Of a stretch of 64,000 bases of DNA, positions 50,537 to 60,104 are shown piece after piece (position 1 is the stretch's first letter; each line of letters begins with the position of its first letter). The translations under genes were made by a program, and so were the position numbers. The DNA lies in contig NZ_CP012661.1 of NCBI RefSeq assembly GCF_001620265.1, forward strand, positions 4,036,001-4,100,000, written 5' to 3'. The notes beneath the pieces were generated by a model. The model worked only from the letters and a program-made list of their open reading frames with translations, searched no databases and was not told the origin of the DNA. This DNA is from Frigidibacter mobilis. GTDB lineage: Bacteria; Pseudomonadota; Alphaproteobacteria; Rhodobacterales; Rhodobacteraceae.

Positions 50537-50881
50537 ATGAGAAAGACCCTTGCCCTGCTTGTCGCCTCCACGGCGCTGACCGCCACCCTTGGCTTTGCTG
50601 CCTGGAGCGCGACGCGCGAAAGCCCCCGGCCCGTTGCCGCGCTGTCCGAGGATGGGACACCGGCGCTGCCGTTGATCCTGATCAGCGACGATGACGACGA
50701 TGATGACCGCAAAGGGCTTTGGGGGCACGACGATGACGACTGCGGCGACGATGACGACGACGATGATGATGACGGCGGCTGCCGCGGCGGTGCCCGCAAT
50801 CCCGCGCCCGCCGGTAGCAAGCTGCCGCCGCAGAACGGCCTCTTCGGAACCGGCGCCCCGCCGCAGGTTCAGGTGAACTGA
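50537..50881 (+). CDS. Secreted aspartate-rich protein
   Basis: This 114-residue protein has a signal peptide (RKTLALLVASTALTATLGFA). Two poly-acidic runs (SDDDDDDDRKG; CGDDDDDDDDDGGC) are flanked by a His-Asp (WGHDDDDC) and two Cys. No family is recognised. Such acidic stretches bind divalent cations, so a periplasmic metal buffer is plausible. It lies between the terminator and the DUF2271 gene and has its own promoter region. Confidence 0.75.
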   Translation: MRKTLALLVASTALTATLGFAAWSATRESPRPVAALSEDGTPALPLILISDDDDDDDRKGLWGHDDDDCGDDDDDDDDDGGCRGGARNPAPAGSKLPPQNGLFGTGAPPQVQVN

Positions 50882-50951
50882 GCCAAGCCGCGGCGCGGCG
50901 GAACCCGCTGCGCCGCGCGTTCGACCCTGACCCAACCCCGGAGATCCCTCG

Positions 50952-51422
50952 ATGAAATCGCTTCTCGCCACCCTCGCGCTGACCACGGCGCTGACCCTTC
51001 CCGGCCTTGCCGTGGCACGCCCCGTCACGCTGACCACCACGCTGAGCAGCTATGGCGGCGATGGCGCCTATCTCGCGCTCTATGTCACCGACCCGTCGGG
51101 CGCCTATGCGGGCAGCCTGTGGATGGCGGGCGGCAAGTCGAAATATTACGAGCATCTGACCGACTGGTACCGCGCTACCGGGGGGGACACCGCGCAGGTC
51201 GATGGCATCACCGGCGCCAGTGTGGGTGCGGGCCGGACGCTGGAGATCACGCTCGACCTTGCCGATGCTCTGTTCGACGCGGGCTACACCCTGCATATCG
51301 ACGCCGCGGTCGAGGACATGCGCGACAGTCCGAACGAGGTTGCGGTGCCGCTCACGACAAAGGGCGCGGGCACGCCCGTGAAGGGCCGCCGCTACGTCGC
51401 CAGCTTCGCCTACGACATGTAA
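50952..51422 (+). CDS. Secreted DUF2271 protein with a flavinylation motif
   Basis: This 156-residue protein has a signal peptide (KSLLATLALTTALTLPGLAVA) and the DUF2271 domain (GAYLALYVTDPSGAYAGSLW; KYYEHLTDWYR). Residues 84-90 read DGITGAS, matching the Dgx(S/T)GA(T/S) motif that ApbE enzymes modify with FMN, with S90 as the likely attachment residue. The apbE gene is two genes downstream, with the electron-feeding reductase in between. I infer a periplasmic flavoprotein electron carrier. Confidence 0.86.
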   Translation: MKSLLATLALTTALTLPGLAVARPVTLTTTLSSYGGDGAYLALYVTDPSGAYAGSLWMAGGKSKYYEHLTDWYRATGGDTAQVDGITGASVGAGRTLEITLDLADALFDAGYTLHIDAAVEDMRDSPNEVAVPLTTKGAGTPVKGRRYVASFAYDM

Positions 51423-51434
51423 GGGCAAAGGGCC

Positions 51435-53637
51435 ATGATCCGCGCGTTCCATCGTTGGCCGGGTCTTCTGGCTCTGGCCCTAGTCACTCTGCTGGCGCTC
51501 AGCGGCGCGGCGCTGTCGGTGTTTCCGGCCGCCGAGCGGCTGGCCGCGCCGCAGGCCGAGGCAGGGCTGACCGTGGCCACGCTGGCGGAGCGTATTCGGG
51601 CGGTGTATCCGGGGGTGGAGCAGATCCGCCGCGCGCCCTCGGGCCAAATCACCGCCTATTGGTTCGATCAGGGCACACCCGGCGCGGCCGTGATCGACCC
51701 GGCCACGGGTGCGGGCGCGGGCTCTGCCGACCCCAACCAGACCGAGCGCTGGCTGACCAATCTCCACCGCTCGCTGTTCCTCGACGACACCGGCCGCCTT
51801 GTGATGGCGGCGGGCGCTGCGGCGATGCTGGTGCTGGCCCTGTCTGGCGCGGCGCTGGTGCTGCGGCGCATGGGCGGCTGGCGGCGCTGGTTCGCGCGCC
51901 TGCGCGGCCCGCTGGCGGGGAGGCTGCATGTGCAGATTGCGCGGGTTGCGGTGCTGGGGCTGCTGCTTTCTTCTGCCACGGCCCTGTGGATGACCGCCTC
52001 GACCTTCGGGCTGCTGCCGGACGGGGCCGCCGCTTTGGCGATGCCCGAGGTGAGCGGCCAGACGGGGGCGGGGTTTGCGCAGATGCCGACGCTGGAGGCG
52101 ACGCCGGTGGCAGAGCTGCGCGAACTGAGCTTCCCCTATTCCGGCGACGCGACGGATGTGTTCACGCTGAAGACCGATCAGGGCACCGGCACTCTGGATC
52201 AGGGCACCGGGGCGCTGCTGGGATGGGCCGATTTGGGCGCCTGGGAGCGTGTTTCGGAAACCATCTACATGCTGCACACGGGTCAGGGCGCCGTCGCGCT
52301 TGGGCTGCTGCTGGGGCTGATGGCGCTTGGCGTGCCGGTGATGGGCACCACGGGCGTGCTGGTCTTACTGGCCGGTCGGCGTCGGCGGCCGCGGATCCGT
52401 GGCAACCAGCCGGCGGGGCGTGCCGAGACGATCCTGCTGGTCGGCAGCGAGGGCGGCGGCACCTGGGGCTTTGCCGCGACGCTGCATGCCGCGCTGACGG
52501 CGGCCGGGCAGAGCGTTCATGCCGCGCCGATGTCGGCTTTCGCACCGGAGAGCTATGCGCGCGCCAAGCGCGTCATCGTGCTGACCGCGACCTATGGCGA
52601 GGGTGATGCCCCGCTTCGGCCAAGGGGTTCCTGGACCGGCTGGCGGCGCTGGACCGCGCGCCGGAGATGCCGCTGGCCGTGCTTGGGTTCGGTGACCGCA
52701 GCTTTACCGAATACTGCGCCTATGCGCAGGCGGTGGCGACGGCAGCGCAGGCGAAGGGTTGGGCGGAGCTGCTGCCCTTGGACACGGTGGATCGCCAGTC
52801 GCCGCAGGACTTCGCCCGCTGGGGCCGCGCCCTTGGGCAGGTGCTGGGGACGCCTCTGGAACTGGCGCACCAGCCGGTCACGCCCGCGACACAGGCCCTC
52901 ACCCTGATCTCGCGCCGCGACTATGGCGCCGAGGTGCAGGCCCCGACGGCGATCCTGCGCTTCGCCCTGCCGAAGAGGACCCTGTGGCAGCGGCTGACCG
53001 GGCGGGGTTTGCGCGCTTCAATGCCGGCGACCTGATCGGCATCCTGCCCGAGGGATCACCGGTGCCGCGCCTCTACTCGCTGGCCTCGGCGCGCCGCGAC
53101 GGGTTCGTCGAGATCGTGGTGAAGCGGCAGCCGGGCGGCCTGTGCTCCACCCAGCTGACCGCGCTGGAGCCGCACGGCACCGTCACCGCCTTCCTGCGCC
53201 GCAATCCGGGGTTTCAGCCGGGCAAGGGCCGCGCGCCGCTGATCCTCATTGGCGCGGGTACCGGCATCGGCCCCTTGGCGGGCTTCGTGCGCGGCAATGC
53301 GCGGCACCGGCCGATCCATCTGGTCTTCGGGATGCGGCACCCTGACAGCGATTTCCTGTATGGCGAGGAGATCGCGGGCTGGCAGCGTGATGGCCGGCTG
53401 ATCCGGCTGGTCACCGCCGTCTCTCGCGGCAAGCGCCCTCTCTACGTGCAGGACGCGCTGCGCGCCGAGGCGACCGAAGTTGCCGGGCTGATCCGGGACG
53501 GCGCGCGCGTCATGGTTTGCGGCGGACGGGGCATGGCGTCGGGTGTGGCGGAGGCGCTGGCCGAGATCCTGGCGCCGCTGGGGCTGACGCCCGCGGCGCT
53601 GAAGGCAGAGGGGCGGTATGTCGAAGATGTTTACTGA
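51435..53637 (+). pseudogene. PepSY-TM / flavodoxin / FNR reductase fusion, two frameshifts
   Basis: The N-terminal PepSY-type membrane module (AFHRWPGLLALALVTLLALSG; SLFLDDTGRLVM; WRRWFARLRG) spans the first 330 residues. A flavodoxin domain follows (VLTATYGEGDAP; AVLGFGDRSFTEYCAYAQAV), then a ferredoxin-NADP reductase-like domain (LYSLASARRDGFVEIVVKRQ; GAGTGIGPLAGFVRGN; DALRAEATEVAGLIRDGARV). Breaks lie near 52608 (CCCC for CCCCC) and 53005 (GGGG for GGGGG); restoring two bases gives 734 codons. It is predicted to pass NADPH electrons via FAD and FMN across the membrane to periplasmic acceptors such as the DUF2271 protein. Confidence 0.85.
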
Positions 53638-54600
53638 CCTGCGGCGCCACGCGCTGAATGGCCCGACGATGGGCACCCGCTGGTCGGCGCTGTTCTTCGC
53701 GCCGCAAGGGTGCGATCCGGAGCCTGTCCGCATGGCGCTACAGGCGGCGGTCGATGAGATCGACGCCCAGATGTCCAGCTGGAATCCCGGCAGCGACCTG
53801 ATGCGCCTGAACGCGGCGCCGGTGGGGCGTGGGTCGCGGTGCCGGACCGGCTGCGGCAGGTGCTGGCGATAGGGCTGCAGATCGGCCGCGCTTCGGGCGG
53901 GACGTTCGACATCGGCATGGGCGACGCGGCCCGGGCCTGGGGCTTCGGGCCGGAGGCGGCGGCGCCAGAGCGGATCCGGGAGGCGATGCGCGCGAGCCGG
54001 ATGCCCGCGCATGAGGCGCTGGAGATGGGCGCGGGCCTTGTGCGGAAACGGGCGCCACTGACGCTCGACCTCAACGGCATCGCCAAGGGCTACGGCGTGG
54101 ACCGGCTGGCCGAAACGCTGGTGCGGCATGGTCTGCACGCGGGACTTGTCGGCATTGACGGCGAGATGCGGGCGCTTGGCCTGCGACCGGGCGGCGAGCC
54201 CTGGACCGTTGCGGTCGAGGCGCCGGACCCGGAACGCCGCGCGCCCCATTCCATCCTGGCGCTGCAGGACGCGGCCGTGGCGACCTCGGGCGATTACCGG
54301 CATTGGGTGGAGGTGCAGGGCCGCCTGCTGTCGCATACGATGGACCCGGCCCGCGGCGCGCCGCTGCTGACGTCGCCCGCCTCGGTGACGGTGGTCCATG
54401 CCAGCTGCATGCAGGCGGACGCCTGGGCGACGGCGCTGATGGTCATGGGAAGCTTGGAGGGCGCGGCAATGGCGCGTAAGCAGGGGCTGGACGCGCTGTT
54501 CATCGACCGGATCGGCGATGGCTTCCGCGAGACCCGGGTGGGGCGGCTGTTCGAGGCCGGGGATGGAAGCGGGGGAGATGCAGATGACTCCGGTACGTGA
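53618..54600 (+). pseudogene. apbE: ApbE-type FAD:protein FMN transferase, one frameshift
   Basis: This enzyme attaches FMN covalently to Ser/Thr of exported flavoproteins. The N-terminal MGTRWSALFF and DAQMSSWNPGSDLMRLN, then GGTFDIGMGDAARAWGFG, LDLNGIAKGYGVDRLAE, LVGIDGEMRALG and HTMDPARGAPLL, are ApbE hallmarks. The frame breaks near 53826 (GTGGGGCGTGG should have one more G), giving 327 codons when restored. It lacks an obvious signal peptide, so it may act in the cytoplasm or be anchored by another route. The DUF2271 protein upstream is the probable substrate. Confidence 0.87.
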
Positions 54601-56484
54601 TCGTCTGAACATCGCCCTTCTGGGGCTGGCGCTGCTGGGGCTGGTGGGCGGCCTTGGCCTCTGGCTCGCTGGGCAGCCGGCGCTGGCGGGGCCGGTCTGG
54701 GCGGCGGGCGTCGTGCCGGTGCTGGCGGCGCTGTGTGTCGAGATCCTGCGGAGCCTATGGAAGGGCGAGGTCGGGCTCGACATCGTTGCCGCGCTGTCGA
54801 TGTCGGCGGCGCTGCTGGTCGGCGAGACGCTGGCGGCGGCGGTGGTCGCGCTGATGTATTCGGGCGGCACCTTTCTGGAGAGCTTCGCGCAAGGCCGGGC
54901 GCGGCGCGAGATGAGCGACCTGCTGTCCCGCGTGCCGCGCACCGCCACCCGGCACCGGAACGGTGCGCTGGAGGAGGTGGCGCTGGACGTTCTCGCGCCG
55001 GGCGATCTGCTGCTGATCCGGCAAGGCGATGTGGCCCCCGTGGATGGCACGGTGGAGAGCGCGGGCGCGATGCTGGACCAGTCGGCGCTGACCGGCGAGT
55101 CGATGCCCATGCAGTTTGCGCAGGGGCGGAGGTGATGAGCGGCTCGACCAATGCTGGCGAGGCCTTTGACCTGCGCGCCACGCGGGCGGCGGCCGACAGC
55201 ACCTATGCCGGGATCGTGCGGCTGGTCGAGGCGGCGCAAGCCTCCAAGGCGCCGATGGCCCGGCTGGCGGACCGCTATTCGCTGCTGTTCCTGGCGGTGA
55301 CGGTCGCGCTGGCGATAGCCGCCTGGTGGTTCACCGGCGATCCGATCCGCGCGGTTGCGGTGCTGGTGGTGGCGACCCCCTGTCCGCTGATCCTGGCGGT
55401 GCCGGTGGCCTTGGTGGCCGGGCTGTCACGGGCGGCGCATTTCGGGGTGCTGATCAAGGGCGCGAAGCCGCTGGAGGCGCTGGCGCGGATCAAGACCCTG
55501 ATCCTCGACAAGACCGGCACGCTGACTGACGGGCGCCCGCAGATCGTGCGGATCGACCGGCTGGGCGAGATGGCCGAGGACGAGATCCTGCACTTCGCCG
55601 CGGCGCTGGATCAGGCGTCGAAACACCCGGTCGCGCAGGCCATCGTCGCAGCGGCGCAGGCGCAGGGCATCGCCTTGCCGGTGCCGGGAGGCGTGGTGGA
55701 AACCCCCGGTGAGGGCGTCGCTGGAACCATCGATGGGCGGCAGGTCATCATCGGGGGGGCAGGGTTCGTGGCGGCGCAGGCCGGGATTGCGGTTCCCGAG
55801 GCCGCCGTCATCGCGGCGGGGGCGGTGGTGGTGTCGGTGGCGGTGGATGGCAAGCTGGCGGGGCATCTGGTGATGGCCGACGCGCTGCGCGCCGGTACGG
55901 CCGATCTGCTGGCGGGGCTGCGCAAGCTGGGGGTCGCGCGCATCGTGCTGGCCACCGGCGATCGCCGCGCCGTGGCCGAGGCGGTGACGGAAGGGCTGGG
56001 CCTCGACGCGGTGCACGCCGATCTGGCGCCGGGCCAGAAGGTGGCGCTGGTGCTGGCAGAGCGGGCGGGCGGCCCGGTGATGATGGTCGGCGACGGCGTC
56101 AACGATGCGCCCGCGCTGGCGGCGGCCGATATCGGCGTGGCGATGGGGGCGCGCGGGGCGGCGGCCTCGGCCGAGGCGGCGGATGTGGTGCTGCTGGTCG
56201 ATCATCTGGATCGCCTCTTGCCGGGGATCGAGATCGCGCAACGCTCTCGCCGCATCGCGATGGAGAGCGTGGTGGCCGGGATCGGCCTGTCGGTGCTGGG
56301 CATGATCGTCGCCGCCTTCGGCTACCTGACCCCGGTGCAGGGGGCGCTGCTGCAAGAACTGATCGACGTCGCGGTGATCCTGAACGCGCTGCGGGCGCTG
56401 CGGATCCAGCCGGGGCGAACCGCTGCGGGGCCGGACGATGCCGCGTCCGGAGCCCCGCACCGGGCGACATCCACCCCCGCATAA
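54584..56484 (+). pseudogene. Heavy-metal P1B-type ATPase with TPCP motif, one frameshift
   Basis: The metal site is ATPCPLILAVPVALVAGLS, a TPCP rather than CPC motif, the pattern assigned to the P1B-5 group (linked to Ni or Fe). No N-terminal HMA domain is present. Other motifs: SALTGESMPMQF, DKTGTLTDGRPQ and [20 protein letters not shown]. The frame breaks near 55127 (CAGGGGCGGAGG should have one more G); restored length is 633 codons. The start at 54584 follows GGGGGAG. A C-terminal hemerythrin domain, seen in some P1B-5 members, is absent. Its neighbour is a VIT transporter. Confidence 0.84.
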
Positions 56485-56500
56485 CCCGGAAGGCGCCCCG

Positions 56501-57202
56501 ATGAGCAGACTGTCCCATTCCGAAATCCACATGGTTCACCGCATCGGCTGGCTGCGCGCGGCGGTTCTGGGGGCGAATGACGGCCTCGTCTCCACCGCGA
56601 GCCTTGTGGTCGGGGTCGCTGCGGCAGGATCCGGGCGGCCCGAGATCCTGATCGCCGGTCTGGCCGGCCTTGTCGCAGGGTCTATGTCGATGGCGGCCGG
56701 AGAATATGTCTCGGTCAGCTCGCAGACCGACGCGGAACAGGCCGACATCGCCCGCGAGACCCGCGAGCTGCAGGACGCGCCCGGGGCAGAGCTGGAAGAG
56801 CTGACGCAGATCTATGTTGCGCGCGGGCTTGACGAAGCCCTCGCCCGGCAGGTTGCGATCCGGCTGACCGAGACAGACGCGCTTGGCGCCCATGCGCGGG
56901 ACGAGCTTGGCATTTCGGAGACGGCGACTGCCCATCCAATCCAGGCAGCCATAGTATCGGCGGCGACCTTCGCTGTCGGGGCGGCCATCCCGCTCATCAT
57001 CGCAGCGCTCGTGCCTGTTGCACAGATCACTCTCATTGTCGCGGCCACGACTCTCTTCGCACTTTCCGTTCTCGGCGGGCTTGGGGCGTCAGTCGGCGGT
57101 GCGGGAATCGTCAAGGGCGCGGTCCGCGTTACCTTCTGGGGAGCGCTTGCCATGGCTGCGACCGCAGCAGTGGGTATGCTCTTCGGTGTAACTGTCGGCT
57201 AA
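56501..57202 (+). CDS. VIT1/CCC1-family Fe2+/Mn2+ transporter
   Basis: This 233-residue membrane protein begins SHSEIHMVHRIGWLRAAVLG, followed by ANDGLVSTASLVVGVAAAG and AGLVAGSMSMAAGEYVSVSS, the classical VIT motifs. A cytosolic helical segment (DAEQADIARETRELQ) and three further helices follow. Family members export or sequester ferrous iron or manganese. It lies 16 bp after the TPCP ATPase and likely belongs to the same operon, which points to iron as substrate of the whole block. Confidence 0.92.
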   Translation: MSRLSHSEIHMVHRIGWLRAAVLGANDGLVSTASLVVGVAAAGSGRPEILIAGLAGLVAGSMSMAAGEYVSVSSQTDAEQADIARETRELQDAPGAELEELTQIYVARGLDEALARQVAIRLTETDALGAHARDELGISETATAHPIQAAIVSAATFAVGAAIPLIIAALVPVAQITLIVAATTLFALSVLGGLGASVGGAGIVKGAVRVTFWGALAMAATAAVGMLFGVTVG

Positions 57203-57359
57203 GTGAGGTGGTGTAAATTGGATGCCATGCCAAACGGATGGCACTGATAGCATCATCTGACAAGTCAGCCTTGGAGCGGTCACTCTCGAGAGATCGCGCG
57301 ACACTTTGCAGATGGTCCAGGCTTCGACGAACTCGTGCGGAAAATTTAACGACCTCTGA

Positions 57360-57368
57360 ACATTTTCC
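57360..57368. repeat. Target-site duplication (8-9 bp), left side of outer IS66
   Basis: acattttcc here and at 62401-62409. Nine bases match; IS66 normally duplicates eight, so one base may be chance. Confidence 0.85.
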
Positions 57369-57390
57369 GTAAGCGGGCAGCCGAGACCGT

Positions 57391-57552
57391 TCAGGCCTTG
57401 TAGTTCCAAGGCATGAGAGCGGCGATCTCTGCGCTCAGCCACTGGTTGGCGATGCGCTCCAATGTCTGGGTCAGCCACGCGACGGGGTCGACGTTGTTCA
57501 TCTTGCAGGTCTGCAAGAGCGTGGCGATGGTCGCCCATGTCCGACCGCCACC
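57391..57552 (-). pseudogene. tnpC: Outer IS66 TnpC, C-terminal piece
   Basis: The reading frame, interrupted by the inner element, ends WATIATLLQTCKMNNVDPVA, then NQWLSAEIAALMPWNYKA and a stop at 57391. It continues the frame found at 60105 and beyond. The motif TCKMNNVDP matches TCKMSGVNP at the same place in the inner element, confirming homology. Confidence 0.8.
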
Positions 57553-57560
57553 ATCCGAAC
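57553..57560. repeat. 8-bp target-site duplication, left side of inner IS66
   Basis: atccgaac, repeated at 60097-60104. Confidence 0.93.
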
Positions 57561-57580
57561 GTAAGCGCGACGACGTTGCC

Positions 57581-59142
57581 CTATGCGGCGAGGCTTGACG
57601 GTTGCTTGTATCGCCATGGCATGAGGTCTTCGATGCCGCTTTGCGGGTGGCCGTCGAGGATCGCGCGGAGGGTGGCCGCGATATAGTCGATCGGGTTGAC
57701 GCCGGACATCTTGCAGGTGGCGACCAGCGAGGCGAGCATGGCCCAGTTCTCGGCTCCGACCTCGTTGCCTGCGAAGAGCGCGTTTTTCCGCGTCAGGGCA
57801 ATCGGTCTGATTTGATTTTCGACGGGGTTGGTGTCGAGCTCGAGGGTGCCGTCGTCAAGGAAGCGGATCAGGCCGGGCCAGTGCGCGAGGGTGTAGCGGA
57901 TGTCCTCGGCCAGCTGGGATTTCTGCGGGATGCGCGAGAGCTGGGCTTCCAGCCACGGCTTGAGCGCGGCGATGATCGGGGCTGCGTTTTCGCGCCGGGC
58001 GGCCAGACGGACGGCTGCATCCTGGCCACGCACGGTTTTCTCGATCTGATAGAGCAGCGCGATCTGGCGCAGCATCTCCTCGGCGATGGGGGAGCGGTCG
58101 CTCTCGAAGCGTTTCACGAAGCGGCGGCGGACGTGGGTCCAGCAGTAGACCAGCCGCCATGGGCCACCGTCACGCTCGATTTCCGTCAGCGCGTTGTAGG
58201 ACTGGTAGGCGTCGCATTGCAGGAACCGGCCGCGGTATCCGACGAGGAACTTCAGCGGATGTTCTTTGCCCCGGCCGGGGCGTAGTGGAACAACACGATG
58301 GGCGGATCGGCACCGCCATGGCCGCGATCGTCGGACACGACGGCCCAGAAGAAGCCGCTCTTGGTGGCCTTGCGGCCTGGGTCCAGCACCGGCGCGCGGG
58401 TTTCATCGACAAAGATGCGGTCCGCTCCGCGCAGATGGGCTTTCATGTGATTGATGATCGGCATCAGGTGGAAACAGGCGCGCCCGACCCAGTTGCCGAG
58501 CGTGCCGCGATCGAGGTCTATCCCCTGCCGCTTGAAGATCTCCGCCTGGCGGTAGAACGGAAGGTGGTCCCCGAACTTCGAGACGATGATCCAAGCAATG
58601 AACAGCTCCGTGGGCAGCCCGCCGGGCACGACATGCTCGGGGGCGTGCGCCTGCGCCACGGCTTGCGAGCAGCGGCGGCAGGCGTATCTGGGCCGCCGCG
58701 TGACCAGCACCCGGAACTGCGCGGGGATCACGTCCAGCCGCTCGGAAACGTCCTCGCCGATCCTTGCCATCTCGCCGCAGCCGCAGGGACAGAGCGTGCT
58801 GGCGGGCTCGATCACCCGCTCGACCCGGGGCAGATGCGGGGGAGATGCCCGCGGTTGCGTGCCGGCTTGCGGGCGTCTCCCCCGGGCCCTTTGCAGTGCC
58901 GCCTCTGCCTTTTCCTGTGCGGCCTCAAGCACGCCCTGGGCCAGTTCGGCATCCTCGAGCGGCAGGTTGAACTGGTCCGGCGACAGCTTCTCCGAACGCT
59001 TGCCGAACTTCTCGCGCTGCGCCGCGTGCAGGATATCCTGCAGCCGCCGGTTGGCCTCTTGCGTCTCGGCCAGCGTCGCCTCCACCTCGGCGAGGCGGGC
59101 CTTCAGCAGAGCGTTTTCACGCGCAAGATCAGCGGTTTCCAT
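57581..59142 (-). pseudogene. tnpC: IS66 transposase TnpC, one frameshift (copy 2)
   Basis: The first frame (58252-59142) has the N-terminal coiled region (LAEVEATLAETQEANRRLQD), the zinc-binding CPCGCGEM and the DDE segment starting ADRIFVDETRAPVLDPGRK. The second frame (57581 to about 58265) covers LQCDAYQSYNALTEIER, LIRFLDDGTLELDTNPVE and the end LMPWRYKQPSSLAA. They join where TACGCCCCGGCC should have one more C (near 58277). Restored, it has 520 residues. Confidence 0.85.
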
Positions 59143-59154
59143 GAGGGAAGTGAA

Positions 59155-59564
59155 TCACGGGATTCCCTTGCAGGCCAGCAAAAAAAGGCTTTTCAGCGCA
59201 TTTTGCCAGTCATCCAGCCACCAGCGGACGCCGCGCGCGTTCCGACCGGACCAGCCGCCAGTCCAGCCCTCGAACAGGGCCGCCAGTTGCGCCGACGACA
59301 TCCGCATCACCCCGCCCTGCACCTGCGGCCAGACGAACCTGGCATCCTCCAATCGCTTGTGAACCAGCACCATGCCGGTCTGATCCCAGACCAGAAGCTT
59401 GATCCTGTCTGCCCGTTTCGAACGGAACACGAAGACAGCCCCGCAGAACGGGTCGAGGCCGAACATCTCCTGAACGGCCAGCGCCAGGCCATCGATCCCT
59501 TGCGGAAATCCACCGGCCGTGTCGCGACATAGACCTTCACCGGCCCGCCGTGGCTGAACATCAC
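59155..59564 (-). pseudogene. tnpB: IS66 accessory protein TnpB, one frameshift (copy 2)
   Basis: The N-terminus VKVYVATRPVDFRKG is followed by a break where AAGGGATCGATGG should have one more G (near 59498). The other frame holds MFGLDPFCGAVFVFRSKRAD, LVWDQTGMVLVHKRLED and WPQVQGGVMRMSSAQLAALF, typical for IS66 Orf2. Restored length is 136 residues. The same break exists in copy 1. Confidence 0.84.
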
Positions 59565-60037
59565 GATGCCGCAGCCCGTGCCGCCCGGATCGCTCGCGTC
59601 AACTGGCCCTCATCGGCACCAGCGCCAGCACGGATCACGACATCACCGACGACAATTTCGAGATCGGGCCCCGTTTCGAGATCGGGCCCCGTGACAGCCG
59701 CCGGTGCCTCGGCCGAATTGTCATCGACCACCAATTCCGCGAAGACCGGCAAGACTGCCACGTTCCCGGGCACCACGAGATTGCCTTTGCGAAGCTGCTT
59801 GCGCCAATCGTAGATCTGCCAGCGGGTCGTGCCGTGCCGGCGCGCAACCTCGGCGACCGTCACCCCGGGCATCATGCTCTCCGCCGCGATCCGCGCCCGC
59901 TCCGCCTTGTTGCGCCGACGCCGCCCGCTCGGACCCTCGATCACGTCCAGCCGGGAAACCTCAAAAACCGTCGAGCCGTCCAAATGGACGCCCATTTTGC
60001 CGTCTCTTGCCAAATCCAAACCCTCCGCCACGCACAT
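59561..60037 (-). CDS. tnpA: IS66 accessory protein TnpA-like (copy 2)
   Basis: This 158-residue HTH protein is identical to 13749-14225: VTVAEVARRHGTTRWQIYDW, internal duplication TGPDLETGPDLE, and C-terminal VVGDVVIRAGAG. It is the intact first gene of the element and overlaps tnpB by 4 bp. Confidence 0.86.
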   Translation of the reverse strand: MCVAEGLDLARDGKMGVHLDGSTVFEVSRLDVIEGPSGRRRRNKAERARIAAESMMPGVTVAEVARRHGTTRWQIYDWRKQLRKGNLVVPGNVAVLPVFAELVVDDNSAEAPAAVTGPDLETGPDLEIVVGDVVIRAGAGADEGQLTRAIRAARAAAS

Positions 60038-60096
60038 GTGCGCAGAATGGCCCGATCAGGTCAGCAATGGCAGGAGGTGGTCGGCGTGGCGCTTAC

Positions 60097-60104
60097 ATCC
60101 GAAC
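60097..60104. repeat. 8-bp target-site duplication, right side of inner IS66
   Basis: atccgaac, identical to 57553-57560. Confidence 0.93.

Larger units (their letters stand above)
57561..60096 (-). mobile_element. Inner IS66-family element, copy 2
   Basis: This 2,536-bp element is the same as 11758-14284, with ends GTAAGCGCGACG and GGCGTGGCGCTTAC, and is flanked by the 8-bp duplication atccgaac. It has tnpA-like, tnpB and tnpC genes on the minus strand. This copy is the more complete one, but tnpB and tnpC still have one frameshift each at positions shared with copy 1. Nine bases present here in G or C runs are missing from copy 1. Confidence 0.95.
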
